64,000 nucleotides of DNA from Paenibacillus glycanilyticus (GTDB lineage: Bacteria > Bacillota > Bacilli > Paenibacillales > Paenibacillaceae), in the NCBI RefSeq assembly GCF_030161375.1, contig NZ_BSSQ01000011.1, positions 253,041 through 317,040 of the forward strand, read 5' to 3'. Positions 17,621 through 26,677 of the stretch are shown one piece after another; positions within the stretch are counted from its first letter, which is position 1, and each line of letters opens with the position of its first letter. The position numbers and the translations under genes were made by a program. The notes below the pieces were generated by a model. That model saw only the letters and a list, made by a program, of their open reading frames with translations, did not search any database and was not told the origin of the DNA.

Positions 17621-18097
17621 TTACTTAAACAGGAGCGATATATATTTGGCGATCCGCACGCTAATCTCGGCGCGGGCGGCGTCGCGGATCATGGAGAAGC
17701 GGTCCTCGTAGCCGCGGCAGATGAACTTGTAATGAATCGCGCCATGCTCGCTGTCGCTCTCCTCGAGAAAGACGCGGATGTTCCGTTCCTTAAGCGCTTT
17801 GCGAACCGCGGTCAGATCATTATGAATATGTCCCATTAAGACGCGGGAAGCTTTCATATACAGTTGCTTCATGGTGTAGAAGGACAGCTCGATGTCCTTG
17901 CAGTTCTTATCTACGATGGTGAGTATCATGGGAAGCAGCACGTAATCCCGGATCAGCTCAAGCTCCTCTTTGCTTGGGACGGGGACAGGTCCGGAAGCTT
18001 TCGCCGGCTCGCGCCGTTCTAAATATTGCTCGCGGTGTTCGGGCAGCATCATGCGGCTCGACTCCCAGCGGCCGTTGCCTTCGAGTTTCTTGCTCAT
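17621..18097 (-). CDS. YolD-like N-terminal motif protein with extra C-terminal domain
   Basis: In 158 residues the first 30 contain GNGRWESSRMMLPEHREQ, which fits the YolD-like pattern (RG..KW..MMLPEH) found in small partners of UvrX-type Y-family polymerases. The remaining part (about 45-158) does not look like the usual YolD C-terminus: it is a helical/beta region with conserved-looking KFICRGYEDRFSMIRDAARAEI. I do not recognise that domain. Its start overlaps the end of the polymerase gene by 4 bases (ATGA), so the two are translationally coupled and under the same LexA control. A role in controlling or assisting the polymerase is inferred from context only. Confidence 0.75.
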   Translation of the reverse strand: MSKKLEGNGRWESSRMMLPEHREQYLERREPAKASGPVPVPSKEELELIRDYVLLPMILTIVDKNCKDIELSFYTMKQLYMKASRVLMGHIHNDLTAVRKALKERNIRVFLEESDSEHGAIHYKFICRGYEDRFSMIRDAARAEISVRIAKYISLLFK

Positions 18098-19347
18098 TTG
18101 TAGTGTCCTCCAATTTTGACGCTGCGCTCACGGGCCTGGGCTGATTCGAGCAGCGAGGACGCCCGGAGAATCGAGGTCGTTCCGAATTTATGGCGGATCG
18201 CATCCGTAACGCGGTCCAGCTTTCTTTCCTTCTCCCTGTTGCCGAACAGAGTAAGCTGATATTGATCGTCGGGCACCAGCTTTGATAAGGTCACGCCAAG
18301 CTTGCGAACGGGGAGGCGGTCCCAATGGTCGTAAAATAACGTTCGTGCCGCGGCAAATACTTCTTTCGTAATATTGGTCGGATCGGGTACCGTCATTTGA
18401 CGGAAAAAACCCGTCGGGCGGTCGAAGTCCGCTCCTTGCGCGCCCGCGGCCACAACGCTGCCCATATAGCCCTTCGCGCGGCTGCGGCGGCAGACCTCTT
18501 CGCTTAGCTCCAGCAGCACAACGTCGATTTCATGCGGCTTGCTGTAATCTCGCGGCAGCGTCATCTGGTGGCCGACAGCTTTCTGCGCATCATGCGTGCT
18601 TGGCTTCACCGGACTCGGGTCAATGCCGTTCGCCGTCTGCCAGAACAGTTCCGCTTGAATATCGCTGTTGCGGCCCATCCGGGCTTGCAATTTGCGCTTG
18701 AAGTCCGGAAGCGGGAGGCGGCCAAGATCGCCAATCGTGTCAATCCCCATTCGCTGGAAATGTGCGGTCATCCGCGAGCCAACGCCAAACATTTTGCTCA
18801 CGGGAAGCGGCCATAAGAGAGGTTCTACGTCGGTCTTGGGGAGCGTGAACACGCCGGTCTCGTTTTTTTTCGCCCAAATATCGGTGGCCATCTTGGCTAG
18901 AATCTTGTTGGAGCTGATGCCAACCCGCGCCCATACGCCGGTGTAGAGCATAATCTTGGTCTGGATCTGCGTTGCAATCTCATCGGGCGAGCCGAAGTAA
19001 GACAAGGAACCGGTAATGTCCAGAAACTGTTCGTCGATGGAGAAAGGCTCCACCAGATCGGTAAACGAACGGAAGATGTCGGTGATCATAAGCGATACAT
19101 CGATGTAGAGCTGCATACGTGGTCTAATAATGACAAGATGCGGACATTTGCCAAGCGCTTCGCCCAGGGTCTCGGCGGTCGTGACGCCGTACTCTTTCGC
19201 AAGCGGGCAAGCTGCAAGAATAATGCCCGAACGCCTCGAAGGATCGCCGGCTACAACAACCGGATCATTCTTATATTCGGGATGTGCGGCCTTCTCAACG
19301 GACGCGTAGAACGACTGGCAGTCAATCAGCATAATGACACGTTCCAT
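18094..19347 (-). CDS. Y-family DNA polymerase (UvrX/PolY2-like, SOS-induced)
   Basis: Translesion polymerase of the DinB/UvrX group. The 417-residue protein starts MERVIMLIDCQSFYASVE, carrying the first metal-binding Asp and the steric-gate region, then PVVVAGDPSRRSGIILA and EPFSIDEQFLDITG with the catalytic SIDE motif. Next come thumb HhH elements (VGSRMTAHFQRMGIDTIGDL) and the little-finger domain. No zinc or beta-clamp tail is obvious. The start at 19347 follows GGAGTGGGG and gives the family N-terminus; an upstream in-frame extension would cover the promoter. The YolD-like partner downstream and the LexA boxes upstream indicate damage-induced mutagenic repair. Confidence 0.92.
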   Translation of the reverse strand: MERVIMLIDCQSFYASVEKAAHPEYKNDPVVVAGDPSRRSGIILAACPLAKEYGVTTAETLGEALGKCPHLVIIRPRMQLYIDVSLMITDIFRSFTDLVEPFSIDEQFLDITGSLSYFGSPDEIATQIQTKIMLYTGVWARVGISSNKILAKMATDIWAKKNETGVFTLPKTDVEPLLWPLPVSKMFGVGSRMTAHFQRMGIDTIGDLGRLPLPDFKRKLQARMGRNSDIQAELFWQTANGIDPSPVKPSTHDAQKAVGHQMTLPRDYSKPHEIDVVLLELSEEVCRRSRAKGYMGSVVAAGAQGADFDRPTGFFRQMTVPDPTNITKEVFAAARTLFYDHWDRLPVRKLGVTLSKLVPDDQYQLTLFGNREKERKLDRVTDAIRHKFGTTSILRASSLLESAQARERSVKIGGHYK

Positions 19348-19369
19348 AATCCCCACTCCAATACAAATA

Positions 19370-19412
19370 CGAATGTATGTTCTTATATTATTATATACCG
19401 AATGTACGTTCG
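19370..19412 (-). promoter_or_regulatory. Tandem LexA (SOS) boxes and promoter of the Y-family polymerase operon
   Basis: Two copies of the Bacillota LexA operator CGAACN4GTTCG are visible: CGAATGTACGTTCG at 19399-19412 (one mismatch) and CGAATGTATGTTCT at 19370-19383 (two mismatches). Between them on the minus strand is TATAAT (19390-19395), with TTGCAT (19415-19420) 19 bases upstream as a possible -35. LexA on these sites would cover the promoter, so SOS induction is expected. Confidence 0.8.
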
Positions 19413-19476
19413 CTATGCAAGGGATATTTGGAGGTAATTTCAAACAGTTGGGGGCAGATTGTGATTTTTCATAAAT

Positions 19477-19517
19477 AGCTGTAAATGTTTCAACTTAAGC
19501 TGTAAGTATTGTTTCAA
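19477..19517 (+). repeat. Direct repeat upstream of the candidate RNA promoter
   Basis: AGCTGTAAATGTTTCAA (19477-19493) and AGCTGTAAGTATTGTTTCAA (19498-19517) are the same element with a short insertion in the second copy. They end 5 bases before the -35 box of the next unit, a good place for an activator or repressor to bind. Confidence 0.5.
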
Positions 19518-19522
19518 GAAAC

Positions 19523-19788
19523 TTGATATTCACTATTATGTATATTTATACAATGATCAACCCGGCATAACGGTAAGGGGAAGGGTAATGCTTGCTCCGG
19601 ATTGGGAGAAAAACCGACAGTCTGGAATGCGAACCGGCCTGACGTCGGTTTGATACAAGGTTAATGAGTGACTCGGACAGTACTGATAATTGGGGCGAGA
19701 ATGCAGGTATTCACAACTAGTGAAAACCAGGCGTTATTTAAGTTTAAATACTTATGATAAAAGGAGCCGGTGACGAGCTCCTTTTTTA
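19523..19788 (+). ncRNA. Candidate structured RNA unit (promoter to terminator)
   Basis: TTGATA (19523-19528) and TATACA (19547-19552) with 18-base spacing form a plausible promoter. The sequence then contains no ORF of note but several inverted repeats, the best being AAACCGAC (19611-19618) with GTCGGTTT (19644-19651), and an ATTTAAGTTTAAAT palindrome near 19737. It ends in a terminator: AAGGAGC (about 19761-19767) pairs with GCTCCTT and is followed by six T. The transcript would be about 225 bases. I cannot match it to a riboswitch, 6S RNA, or retron RNA that I know. The following 19789-20048 stretch holds AT-rich DNA with TATAAT-like boxes (19925, 19967) but no gene. Confidence 0.4.
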
Positions 19789-20048
19789 GTTGTATTTTCA
19801 GGAAGGCTGGTTAAGTAATGAAATGAGTCAACTCTTTTATGGTTGCGTCCCATATTATTGAAATAATTTTTATGATGTTCTCTCTTGTATTGGTATTATG
19901 ATGCGCGGTGCGTTTTTACCTTTGTATAATAAAGATATTTATATGCAACTATGCACATCGTATCGGTATAATGAAGATATGTATAAATTTTCAAATTAAT
20001 CTGTTCTAGTAGATTAAATATGGACTAAAAAAAGTAAGAGGTGATTGA

Positions 20049-23000
20049 ATGACAATAGGTGATCGGAATCCAACAGCAGGCATTGGCGATCCTTACTGGT
20101 ACGAATGGACTGTTGGTCAAAGCTATGTAATTGATATGCTGAATCCAGATAACAACATCACATCAGTAACGCTGCAAGCTACACAAGCACAAGGTCTCGA
20201 TGATGTTGTAGTTGGATACATCAATAATAGTTCCGAATACGTTCAGGTAAAACATACACGTGTGGAAGATACGATTACATTTGGAGAAATGTTACCTCTA
20301 TTACGAAGTATGTCTAAAGCTTGGGCATCTCAAAAAAGTAAATGGGATAGATGTGTGCCAGTTCTATTTACTAATCGAATAGTCAGTACTAGTTCTACAA
20401 CTATGCGACCTGGGAGGGCGAATTCATATATTAGACCAGCATTAAATGTTTTTTTGGAGGATATGAAGCTGAGGCTCGACGCAGCTACCACACTTACAGA
20501 CATTCAAGTACCGCAGGTCTGGGAAACAGCATGGGAAGAATGGTGTGAAGAGTTAACTGATTTACCAACTGACGAAGAGAGAGTGGATTTTCTAAAACTA
20601 TTAGAATTAAGAGGGAATCAACCTGAATTAGATCAGCTAACTAACAATGTCATGGATAAGATAGCCAGTACTTTTGCTGTCTCGATTGAAAAAGCGCAGA
20701 CTGTATTTAGTCAGTTAGATCATGCACTAAGGATATGGGGGACAACGTTTCGCGGTAGCAAAGAATTAATCAATATTGAAGATGTTTATGAGGCATTGAG
20801 TGTGAACTCTCGTGAATTGGTAGGAGATCATATGCTTAGACCTCCTGCGCTGTTTTTTCCCAGCCGTGAACAATTTATTGAAGAAATAGCACAGGAACTG
20901 TTAAGCGGTCCTAATCCAATCTTATTTCTAAGTGGTTTACCAGGACAAGGTAAGACGAGTATTGTAAGTACCTTAGCCAATCGTAATGATCCAGTTGTGG
21001 ACTTAAGATATCATGCATTCAAACCAATAACACCGCAAACTAAATGTCTCCCAGCTGATGCAGGTCTTACAACAAAACCAGAAGTGCTCTGGGGTGATTT
21101 ATTGACCCAACTACGCACGTACTTCTTTAGAGGACGCCTTGCAAAGTTCAAAGTTCCTGTAAAAAATGAATTCTTGAACCTTGAACAACTTATCACTGAA
21201 GTTTTGAGGCTCGCAGATATCTTAGGTAAGGAACGCGGCCGACCAACCGTAATTGCTATTGATGGGATTGATCATGCTGCACGAGCTGGAGTAGATCATT
21301 ATTCATTTTTGGATACGTTAATTCCACCTGATGATGTACCAGAGAATGTAAGATTCTTAATTTCAGGACAACCAACTGAAGCTTACACTAAGTACCCATT
21401 TTGGTTAAGGCAACAGACAGATGGAGTCTTACATCGGAATGTTGAAGGCATCCAAGAGGAAGATATATCTCAACTCATTAAAGCAGAATGTGAATTGTTA
21501 CCTGCAGACCAAGTGGATACGACCATACGATTAATACAAGAGGTTGCTCAAGGTAATACTTTGGCAGCTATATTTGCAGTTGAAGAAGCAAAAGTATTTC
21601 GTAATGTTGAGGAGTTATATGAGCGATTAGAGAGCCGAAAGCTGAGTAATGGCGTTTCTGCGTATTACGAAAACATATGGTCAGCCGCGATTGATCGTTT
21701 AGATAGACGATTCACTTTTTTCGGATATAGATTGGCTGGTTGTATGTCTTTAATAAATGAGCGAGTTACCGGTCATGATTTAACGGCAATCTTTACCGAT
21801 CTGCATAATGTTACTTCGCATGACTGGACCGAGGCTCTTCGCGGTTTACGCCCGCTGGTAATTGAAGAGCCGGGTGGGTTTCGTGTAACGCATAATGATG
21901 TCAGGGTTCATTTAACCAAATTAGTACATTCCCAGCCAGAAAGACTTCGTGAAACAGCAAGTCTGATTGCAGACTACTATTGGAGAGAACCTGATATGGT
22001 AATGGCTCGTCATAATAGTCTCTTTGAGTTGCTTCGAAAGAGCGAACGCCATGAGGATCAGGCAAGAGCTTTCACCCCTAAGTATGTAATGGAGGGGTAT
22101 GCAAATGATCAATCACTATATGAACTCTATGGGCAGTATGCATTTGCTATTCAAAACGTTGTTGATACTAGAGACTGGGAGTGTGTACATACATTATCCT
22201 GCGCCGCAGCGACACTTTCTCAATTAGATAAGTCAATTGATTGGATTGGCGGTAAAAAACGTCAATACTTATCAGATGTGCCACCAATGCTTTTCTCAGA
22301 AGGTAGGGTTCAAAGTAAAGACATATGGACTGTTGATTTAGTGTATCAGGTGATGTCAGATGTGCTCTTTCTTTTGAAAAATAGGCAGCAAGATCGTGCT
22401 TTTGGATTAATACGTCGATGGTTTACTGGTATTACACCAGTCGAAATGAGAAAATTACTTAATAAGGAACTGATGGAAGATTCGCATTTAGAGAGTGCTT
22501 TCAAAGATAGCTTACATATGTGGGGACAAGTTAGCTATCACACTGGACTATTGTGGGAAGGAAATAGAGAAGAATTTGAGACGCCGGACAGGACAGAGAA
22601 AGAGCAATGGACATATATCAGTAACGGCATGTTAGAGGAAGCAATACGAGTAGGGGGAGTAAGAGATTGGATTAGATCGAGTAAGCTTTCAGTTTATCAC
22701 TCGGTTGTTAAGTTAGAGGCCAATCTGATGACTTTAGTTGACAAAAGAAGATGGATTGAAATTGCTTACAGCTTAAAGATTTGGCAGGAGAGTAGGAGCA
22801 GTTTACCTATTTCATTAAAAATAAAAGCAGCCGCTTTGAGTTTATTTACAGGTCGGCTGGATTTATTTCGCACATGGGTTCAGCCATTAATAAAGGAAAG
22901 ATACACCAATTTAGAAAGCATTGATCTTAAAGATCAGACTCTTCTATACTGCATGGTTAGTTTTGTTCTTGGTTGGGTTGAACCCCATCGTGAAAACAGT

Positions 23001-26000
23001 GGGATTGGGCAAGAGGCTCTTGAAGCGTTCTATAATAAAACCAGAGTAGATAATCGAAGAGCACATTTTGGCCTATTACTTAGTGGAAGTGCGTTAGTAG
23101 GCAAGTGGATGGGGACTTATAAAAGGAAAGGTGACGAAACGGCAAGTTTAATTGTAACATCAACAGAAGTCAAGATATTGCTAGAAGGATTACTGCTACA
23201 AACAAGGAGCTACAATGATTCGGCTCATTATCATAATTCTGCAACAAAACTAATTGTCGAGCTGTTAATCGAATGCTCCAGTGGTATCGGCGGTGAAGTT
23301 GATCAGATAGTATACACATTAATCAGTACACACTGTAAAACACATCCTGCTAATTATATGATGGAAATCGGTTGGCGTTATTTATGGAATCGAGGAGATG
23401 TAGAGTTACTTAAGGACTGGTTTGAAGCATTATGTGGACCTGAGGGGGAAGCTTGGCACATCGAGCTTGCTAATCGGGTGGATATAGTGAATCGTTTAGT
23501 CGAGTTGGCAAATGAAGTTGGATTCGAAGAAGAAGCAAAAAATGCTCGTAGCTTACTAAAATGGGGAATGATTGGTTATTCAGGGCACAAAGAGTATGTA
23601 CTAGATAGCCCGGTTGAATGGTATAAGGACCTTACAAAGGTTGACTCAAATATATGGGAATATGAAGGCAAATTATTATTAGAGATCAACCAGCAGGCAA
23701 CAGAAGTTGGAGATAATAGATCAGCATTGTATGCAGAGACAGCCGTAAGTAATTCAGTTGCTAGTCAAGGTCCTGGAGCTTTATGGCGACTCTTGCATGC
23801 AACCAATATGAGAGTATCTATGATTGACAACGAACTAATGTTATTCAACGGAGTAATAATGGCTCTTGAAACATTAAATGTCTCAGAGGAAGATCTTTTG
23901 TCAATCTGGTCATTTGGGATTGGGATCTTAAACTGGCAAGATGGAAATGAACGTTGCTACCTAGAGGACTTAAGAAAGGCTATCGTTTTGGCGGCAAACA
24001 GAGCTAGTATAGTTTCAATTGAACAAAAGTTAAAAAGCTTAGGAGAGGCAGAGTTTGAAACAAAAGGAGATTCCGATCGATATCGAATACCGGGTAGGTG
24101 GTTTGAGGACACAAGTAGATCAGATAATAGTGATGCGCCATCAGGATTTTTAGAGTTTATCAAAACACTTCCATTTGATTCAGCTAAGCTAAGTCTAGCT
24201 GGCTTGTCAAATTCGAGCGATGATTCTGTAAAGTTCTCTAAGGGAATTGAATTTTTAGCGGATAGATTGAAAATAGAAAAGCCACATGGTTATCCAATTC
24301 ATCTCCAAAGCTTGGTGAGTTATGTTCTTACTCGGGACAATTCAAATTCTTGGGGTAAATATAAGTTAGACCTTGCCTACAAAGCGCTTATTCCTCTTGT
24401 GAATGACAGCGTAAAATTTGATTTACTAAGTAAAATTATCTCAGACTTAGATATAGAACATCAAGAAGCTTATACCCTTAATGCTACTGCAGAAATTTTG
24501 GATGATTTTTGCAGATATAGGTCAACTACTATTGAAGATCTGACAGAAGGTCTACGCAGGACACTGTTAACAAATGAGGTTTGGATTCTCGGAAATGGAT
24601 TTTTGCCAGATATGCCTCGTATTGTAGTTCCTACTCTTGATGAAATCGGCGAACGGCCTGAAAATTGGTCAGGTTTAGCTGTTCGGTACTTCTTTAAGAT
24701 TATTAATTCAAATAACCTGACAAGGATTAATCTTGCGCTTCGTGGATTGTGGAGCATTGCTAAATGTGCACCAGATGATTTGAAGTATATCGCTGATCGG
24801 TGGGGTGAACTAAACACAAGTGCAAAGGAGCGAGTCCTGTTATTAGTTGAACGACTAGCGGCAGAAGTCCCGTCAGCTTACGAATGCTTTATCGGTGTAG
24901 TAAACGAATGCTACAAAGGGCACGATCTTATTTTGAAGTTACAAGCTTGGGTAATTCTCCAAACAGTAGAACTAAGTACCGGGGAGGAGTGTCCAGAGTT
25001 TCAAATATCGGAACATCCCGATCACCAGAGACTAGCAACACTTATGCGGAGGGATAAAGGTCTTCTAGATGTTCCTAGTATTGCCCGTGGATTAACTTAC
25101 GAACTTCGAGGGAATGATATTGTTCGAAGTTTGCTCAATAAACTCGAAGTAGTTACCATGGAAGACCTCAGTGACGTGGAACGTAAAGTTGCAGCATTTA
25201 TTCAAATAGAAGATACTATTTTGGACGAGTATTACGAACCTATCGCTTGGAAACGAGGGCAAATGAAGGCTCGTAACTTGCCTCAAATAGCTAGCGTTAT
25301 GAGGGTGCTTTACCATGAAATGTCTAGAGGGAGATGGGGGGATATCCCGGTAGGATTATTTGCACAAGCTTTATTGAGATCTGACGAGCCATTTGTATTA
25401 TTGAATAGTTCCCCTTCTGCATCAGATGCCGAGATGTGGCCTGTTGATTACGAGTTAGAGCAATTCGATGGAGACAAGAGAAAAATTGCAGAGCGTATTA
25501 TACCTCATATTCATTCAGGCTTGTCAGACGATGAGATAGTGATTGGGGCAATATTGCAAACTTACTCTAGATCAATGGATGTCGAACTTGTCTACGAAAG
25601 TGTTCTTCGTAGTAAAGGATTCGAATTATTCAATGTGGATGGAAAATCAACTATGAACGGCAGGTCCTTTTCTCTTTATGATATCGATCGCTATGATCCG
25701 CTCGATGTAACAGACCCTGTGCTAACTATGACATGTAAATCAGGTGGCTACGGTGAGTTCGTAAACCAGAGTATATTGTGCTATCCAACTCTAATATGGA
25801 GCGAATTGTTTGGATGGTATCCATCAGATAACAATCCATTTGTATGGCTAGAGGATGATATACCGGTAGTACGATTTGAGCAACTGCATGGAAAGGTACG
25901 GAACATTATACAGGATCAACTGTACAGACAGCCATTCATCCAGAGATGGGTATGTAAAAAACAGACGCTTGAAAAGCTTGAATCTAGATTAGGAGTTCCA

Positions 26001-26045
26001 GTCAATTCAGTTAGTCGAGTTAATATTAGAAGAATTGAACAGTAA
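20049..26045 (+). CDS. Avs-like STAND NTPase with Cap4/DUF4297-type nuclease domain
   Basis: The 1998-residue protein has three parts. Residues about 10-230 resemble the PD-(D/E)xK endonuclease of Cap4/DUF4297: YEW with Glu19, GLDDVVV with Asp51/Asp52, and QVKHT with Gln66-Lys68. Residues about 260-560 are a STAND-type P-loop NTPase: Walker A GLPGQGKTS (296-304), Walker B VIAIDGIDHA (Asp405), then a winged-helix-like part. The remaining about 1400 residues are helical and unrecognised, the place where Avs proteins carry their phage-protein sensor. In that family, binding of a conserved phage protein drives oligomerisation and DNA cutting. No accessory gene follows; a terminator closes it. RBS AAGTAAGAGGTG lies before ATG 20049. 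Base composition is much AT-richer than the core genes, a sign of transfer. Confidence 0.82.
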   Translation: MTIGDRNPTAGIGDPYWYEWTVGQSYVIDMLNPDNNITSVTLQATQAQGLDDVVVGYINNSSEYVQVKHTRVEDTITFGEMLPLLRSMSKAWASQKSKWDRCVPVLFTNRIVSTSSTTMRPGRANSYIRPALNVFLEDMKLRLDAATTLTDIQVPQVWETAWEEWCEELTDLPTDEERVDFLKLLELRGNQPELDQLTNNVMDKIASTFAVSIEKAQTVFSQLDHALRIWGTTFRGSKELINIEDVYEALSVNSRELVGDHMLRPPALFFPSREQFIEEIAQELLSGPNPILFLSGLPGQGKTSIVSTLANRNDPVVDLRYHAFKPITPQTKCLPADAGLTTKPEVLWGDLLTQLRTYFFRGRLAKFKVPVKNEFLNLEQLITEVLRLADILGKERGRPTVIAIDGIDHAARAGVDHYSFLDTLIPPDDVPENVRFLISGQPTEAYTKYPFWLRQQTDGVLHRNVEGIQEEDISQLIKAECELLPADQVDTTIRLIQEVAQGNTLAAIFAVEEAKVFRNVEELYERLESRKLSNGVSAYYENIWSAAIDRLDRRFTFFGYRLAGCMSLINERVTGHDLTAIFTDLHNVTSHDWTEALRGLRPLVIEEPGGFRVTHNDVRVHLTKLVHSQPERLRETASLIADYYWREPDMVMARHNSLFELLRKSERHEDQARAFTPKYVMEGYANDQSLYELYGQYAFAIQNVVDTRDWECVHTLSCAAATLSQLDKSIDWIGGKKRQYLSDVPPMLFSEGRVQSKDIWTVDLVYQVMSDVLFLLKNRQQDRAFGLIRRWFTGITPVEMRKLLNKELMEDSHLESAFKDSLHMWGQVSYHTGLLWEGNREEFETPDRTEKEQWTYISNGMLEEAIRVGGVRDWIRSSKLSVYHSVVKLEANLMTLVDKRRWIEIAYSLKIWQESRSSLPISLKIKAAALSLFTGRLDLFRTWVQPLIKERYTNLESIDLKDQTLLYCMVSFVLGWVEPHRENSGIGQEALEAFYNKTRVDNRRAHFGLLLSGSALVGKWMGTYKRKGDETASLIVTSTEVKILLEGLLLQTRSYNDSAHYHNSATKLIVELLIECSSGIGGEVDQIVYTLISTHCKTHPANYMMEIGWRYLWNRGDVELLKDWFEALCGPEGEAWHIELANRVDIVNRLVELANEVGFEEEAKNARSLLKWGMIGYSGHKEYVLDSPVEWYKDLTKVDSNIWEYEGKLLLEINQQATEVGDNRSALYAETAVSNSVASQGPGALWRLLHATNMRVSMIDNELMLFNGVIMALETLNVSEEDLLSIWSFGIGILNWQDGNERCYLEDLRKAIVLAANRASIVSIEQKLKSLGEAEFETKGDSDRYRIPGRWFEDTSRSDNSDAPSGFLEFIKTLPFDSAKLSLAGLSNSSDDSVKFSKGIEFLADRLKIEKPHGYPIHLQSLVSYVLTRDNSNSWGKYKLDLAYKALIPLVNDSVKFDLLSKIISDLDIEHQEAYTLNATAEILDDFCRYRSTTIEDLTEGLRRTLLTNEVWILGNGFLPDMPRIVVPTLDEIGERPENWSGLAVRYFFKIINSNNLTRINLALRGLWSIAKCAPDDLKYIADRWGELNTSAKERVLLLVERLAAEVPSAYECFIGVVNECYKGHDLILKLQAWVILQTVELSTGEECPEFQISEHPDHQRLATLMRRDKGLLDVPSIARGLTYELRGNDIVRSLLNKLEVVTMEDLSDVERKVAAFIQIEDTILDEYYEPIAWKRGQMKARNLPQIASVMRVLYHEMSRGRWGDIPVGLFAQALLRSDEPFVLLNSSPSASDAEMWPVDYELEQFDGDKRKIAERIIPHIHSGLSDDEIVIGAILQTYSRSMDVELVYESVLRSKGFELFNVDGKSTMNGRSFSLYDIDRYDPLDVTDPVLTMTCKSGGYGEFVNQSILCYPTLIWSELFGWYPSDNNPFVWLEDDIPVVRFEQLHGKVRNIIQDQLYRQPFIQRWVCKKQTLEKLESRLGVPVNSVSRVNIRRIEQ

Positions 26046-26090
26046 TGTATTTGTAGAAATAGTACTGATAATATCAAAGCATGATACAGA

Positions 26091-26125
26091 AAAACCGGAG
26101 CCCTTTAAAGAGAGCTCTGGTTTTT
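26091..26125. terminator. Terminator after the STAND NTPase gene
   Basis: AAAACCGGAGC (26091-26101) pairs with GCTCTGGTTTT (26114-26124, one G-U pair), with T/A tracts on both sides. It can end transcripts from both directions. Confidence 0.75.
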
Positions 26126-26129
26126 ATTT

Positions 26130-26420
26130 AAATCCTTAAATCAGACCGATCCATTCGCATAGCATCATTGCCAGCAGTTTATGAATAGTTAATTCTTTGC
26201 TTATGTCTATTCCTTTGAGTAAGAGAAGAAATAATGTACCTTCACATCTAATGCCTCTGCTATTTTTTGAGGTTGAGCAGGTACTATACTATTCACCGCG
26301 TTCGACACTTCCGATATACGAAAACTTAACGCCGGCTCTCTCTCCAAGCAACTCCGAGAGCAGTCAAATTGTCTGCGAATCTTACGAATCTATTGCTGCT
26401 AATGTTGAGATAATGACTTG
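26130..26420 (-). pseudogene. Decayed copy of the XRE-family repressor
   Basis: Base by base this stretch aligns with the intact repressor gene at 28362-28694. Shared blocks include TTTGCTTATGTCTATTCCTT, GATATACGAAAACTTAACGC-like sequence near 26311-26330 and AATGCCTCTGCTATTTT. The copy lacks a 9-base segment after TCTATTCCTTTGA, has at least one single-base deletion after GGTTGAGCAGG, and carries many substitutions, so no full reading frame survives on the minus strand. A plus-strand ORF over the same region is an antisense shadow. It sits between the STAND gene and the kinase and implies an old duplication or the loss of a second system here. Confidence 0.85.
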
Positions 26421-26607
26421 TACGTTACGTCTAGTCAATTTTTATACAAGATCGTCAGCCCTAACCGAAATTGTGACTCCTAGTGTAACAGCTCAGAGGA
26501 TGAGCTTGTGTGATTTTCGTTGAAAAGTAGCGAAGCGACACAACTGATGATGCTAGCAACAATATATTGAGTGACACTCTCATATCTATCAAAAGCTAAG
26601 TTAATAT

Positions 26608-26636
26608 TTTACAATTTAATGGTGGAGAGCTATAAT
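26608..26636 (+). promoter_or_regulatory. Sigma-A promoter of the Ser/Thr kinase gene
   Basis: TTTACA (26608-26613), exactly 17 bases, then TATAAT (26631-26636): one mismatch to consensus overall. The leader is about 35 bases and includes the ribosome site AGGAGG (26662-26667). The rest of 26421-26607 holds no gene that I can support. Confidence 0.75.
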
Positions 26637-26677
26637 CGTTTTGGTGCTTAATACCTAAAAACAGGAGGTTTTAGTTA

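Noticed and set aside
19523..19788. Retron RNA or known riboswitch
   Set aside because: No reverse transcriptase gene is present and I find none of the conserved cores of the TPP, SAM, FMN, cobalamin, c-di-GMP or T-box families; kept only as an unclassified RNA candidate.
26197..26523. 108-aa plus-strand ORF
   Set aside because: It runs antisense across the decayed XRE copy and has no ribosome site or motif; the reading frame is accidental.
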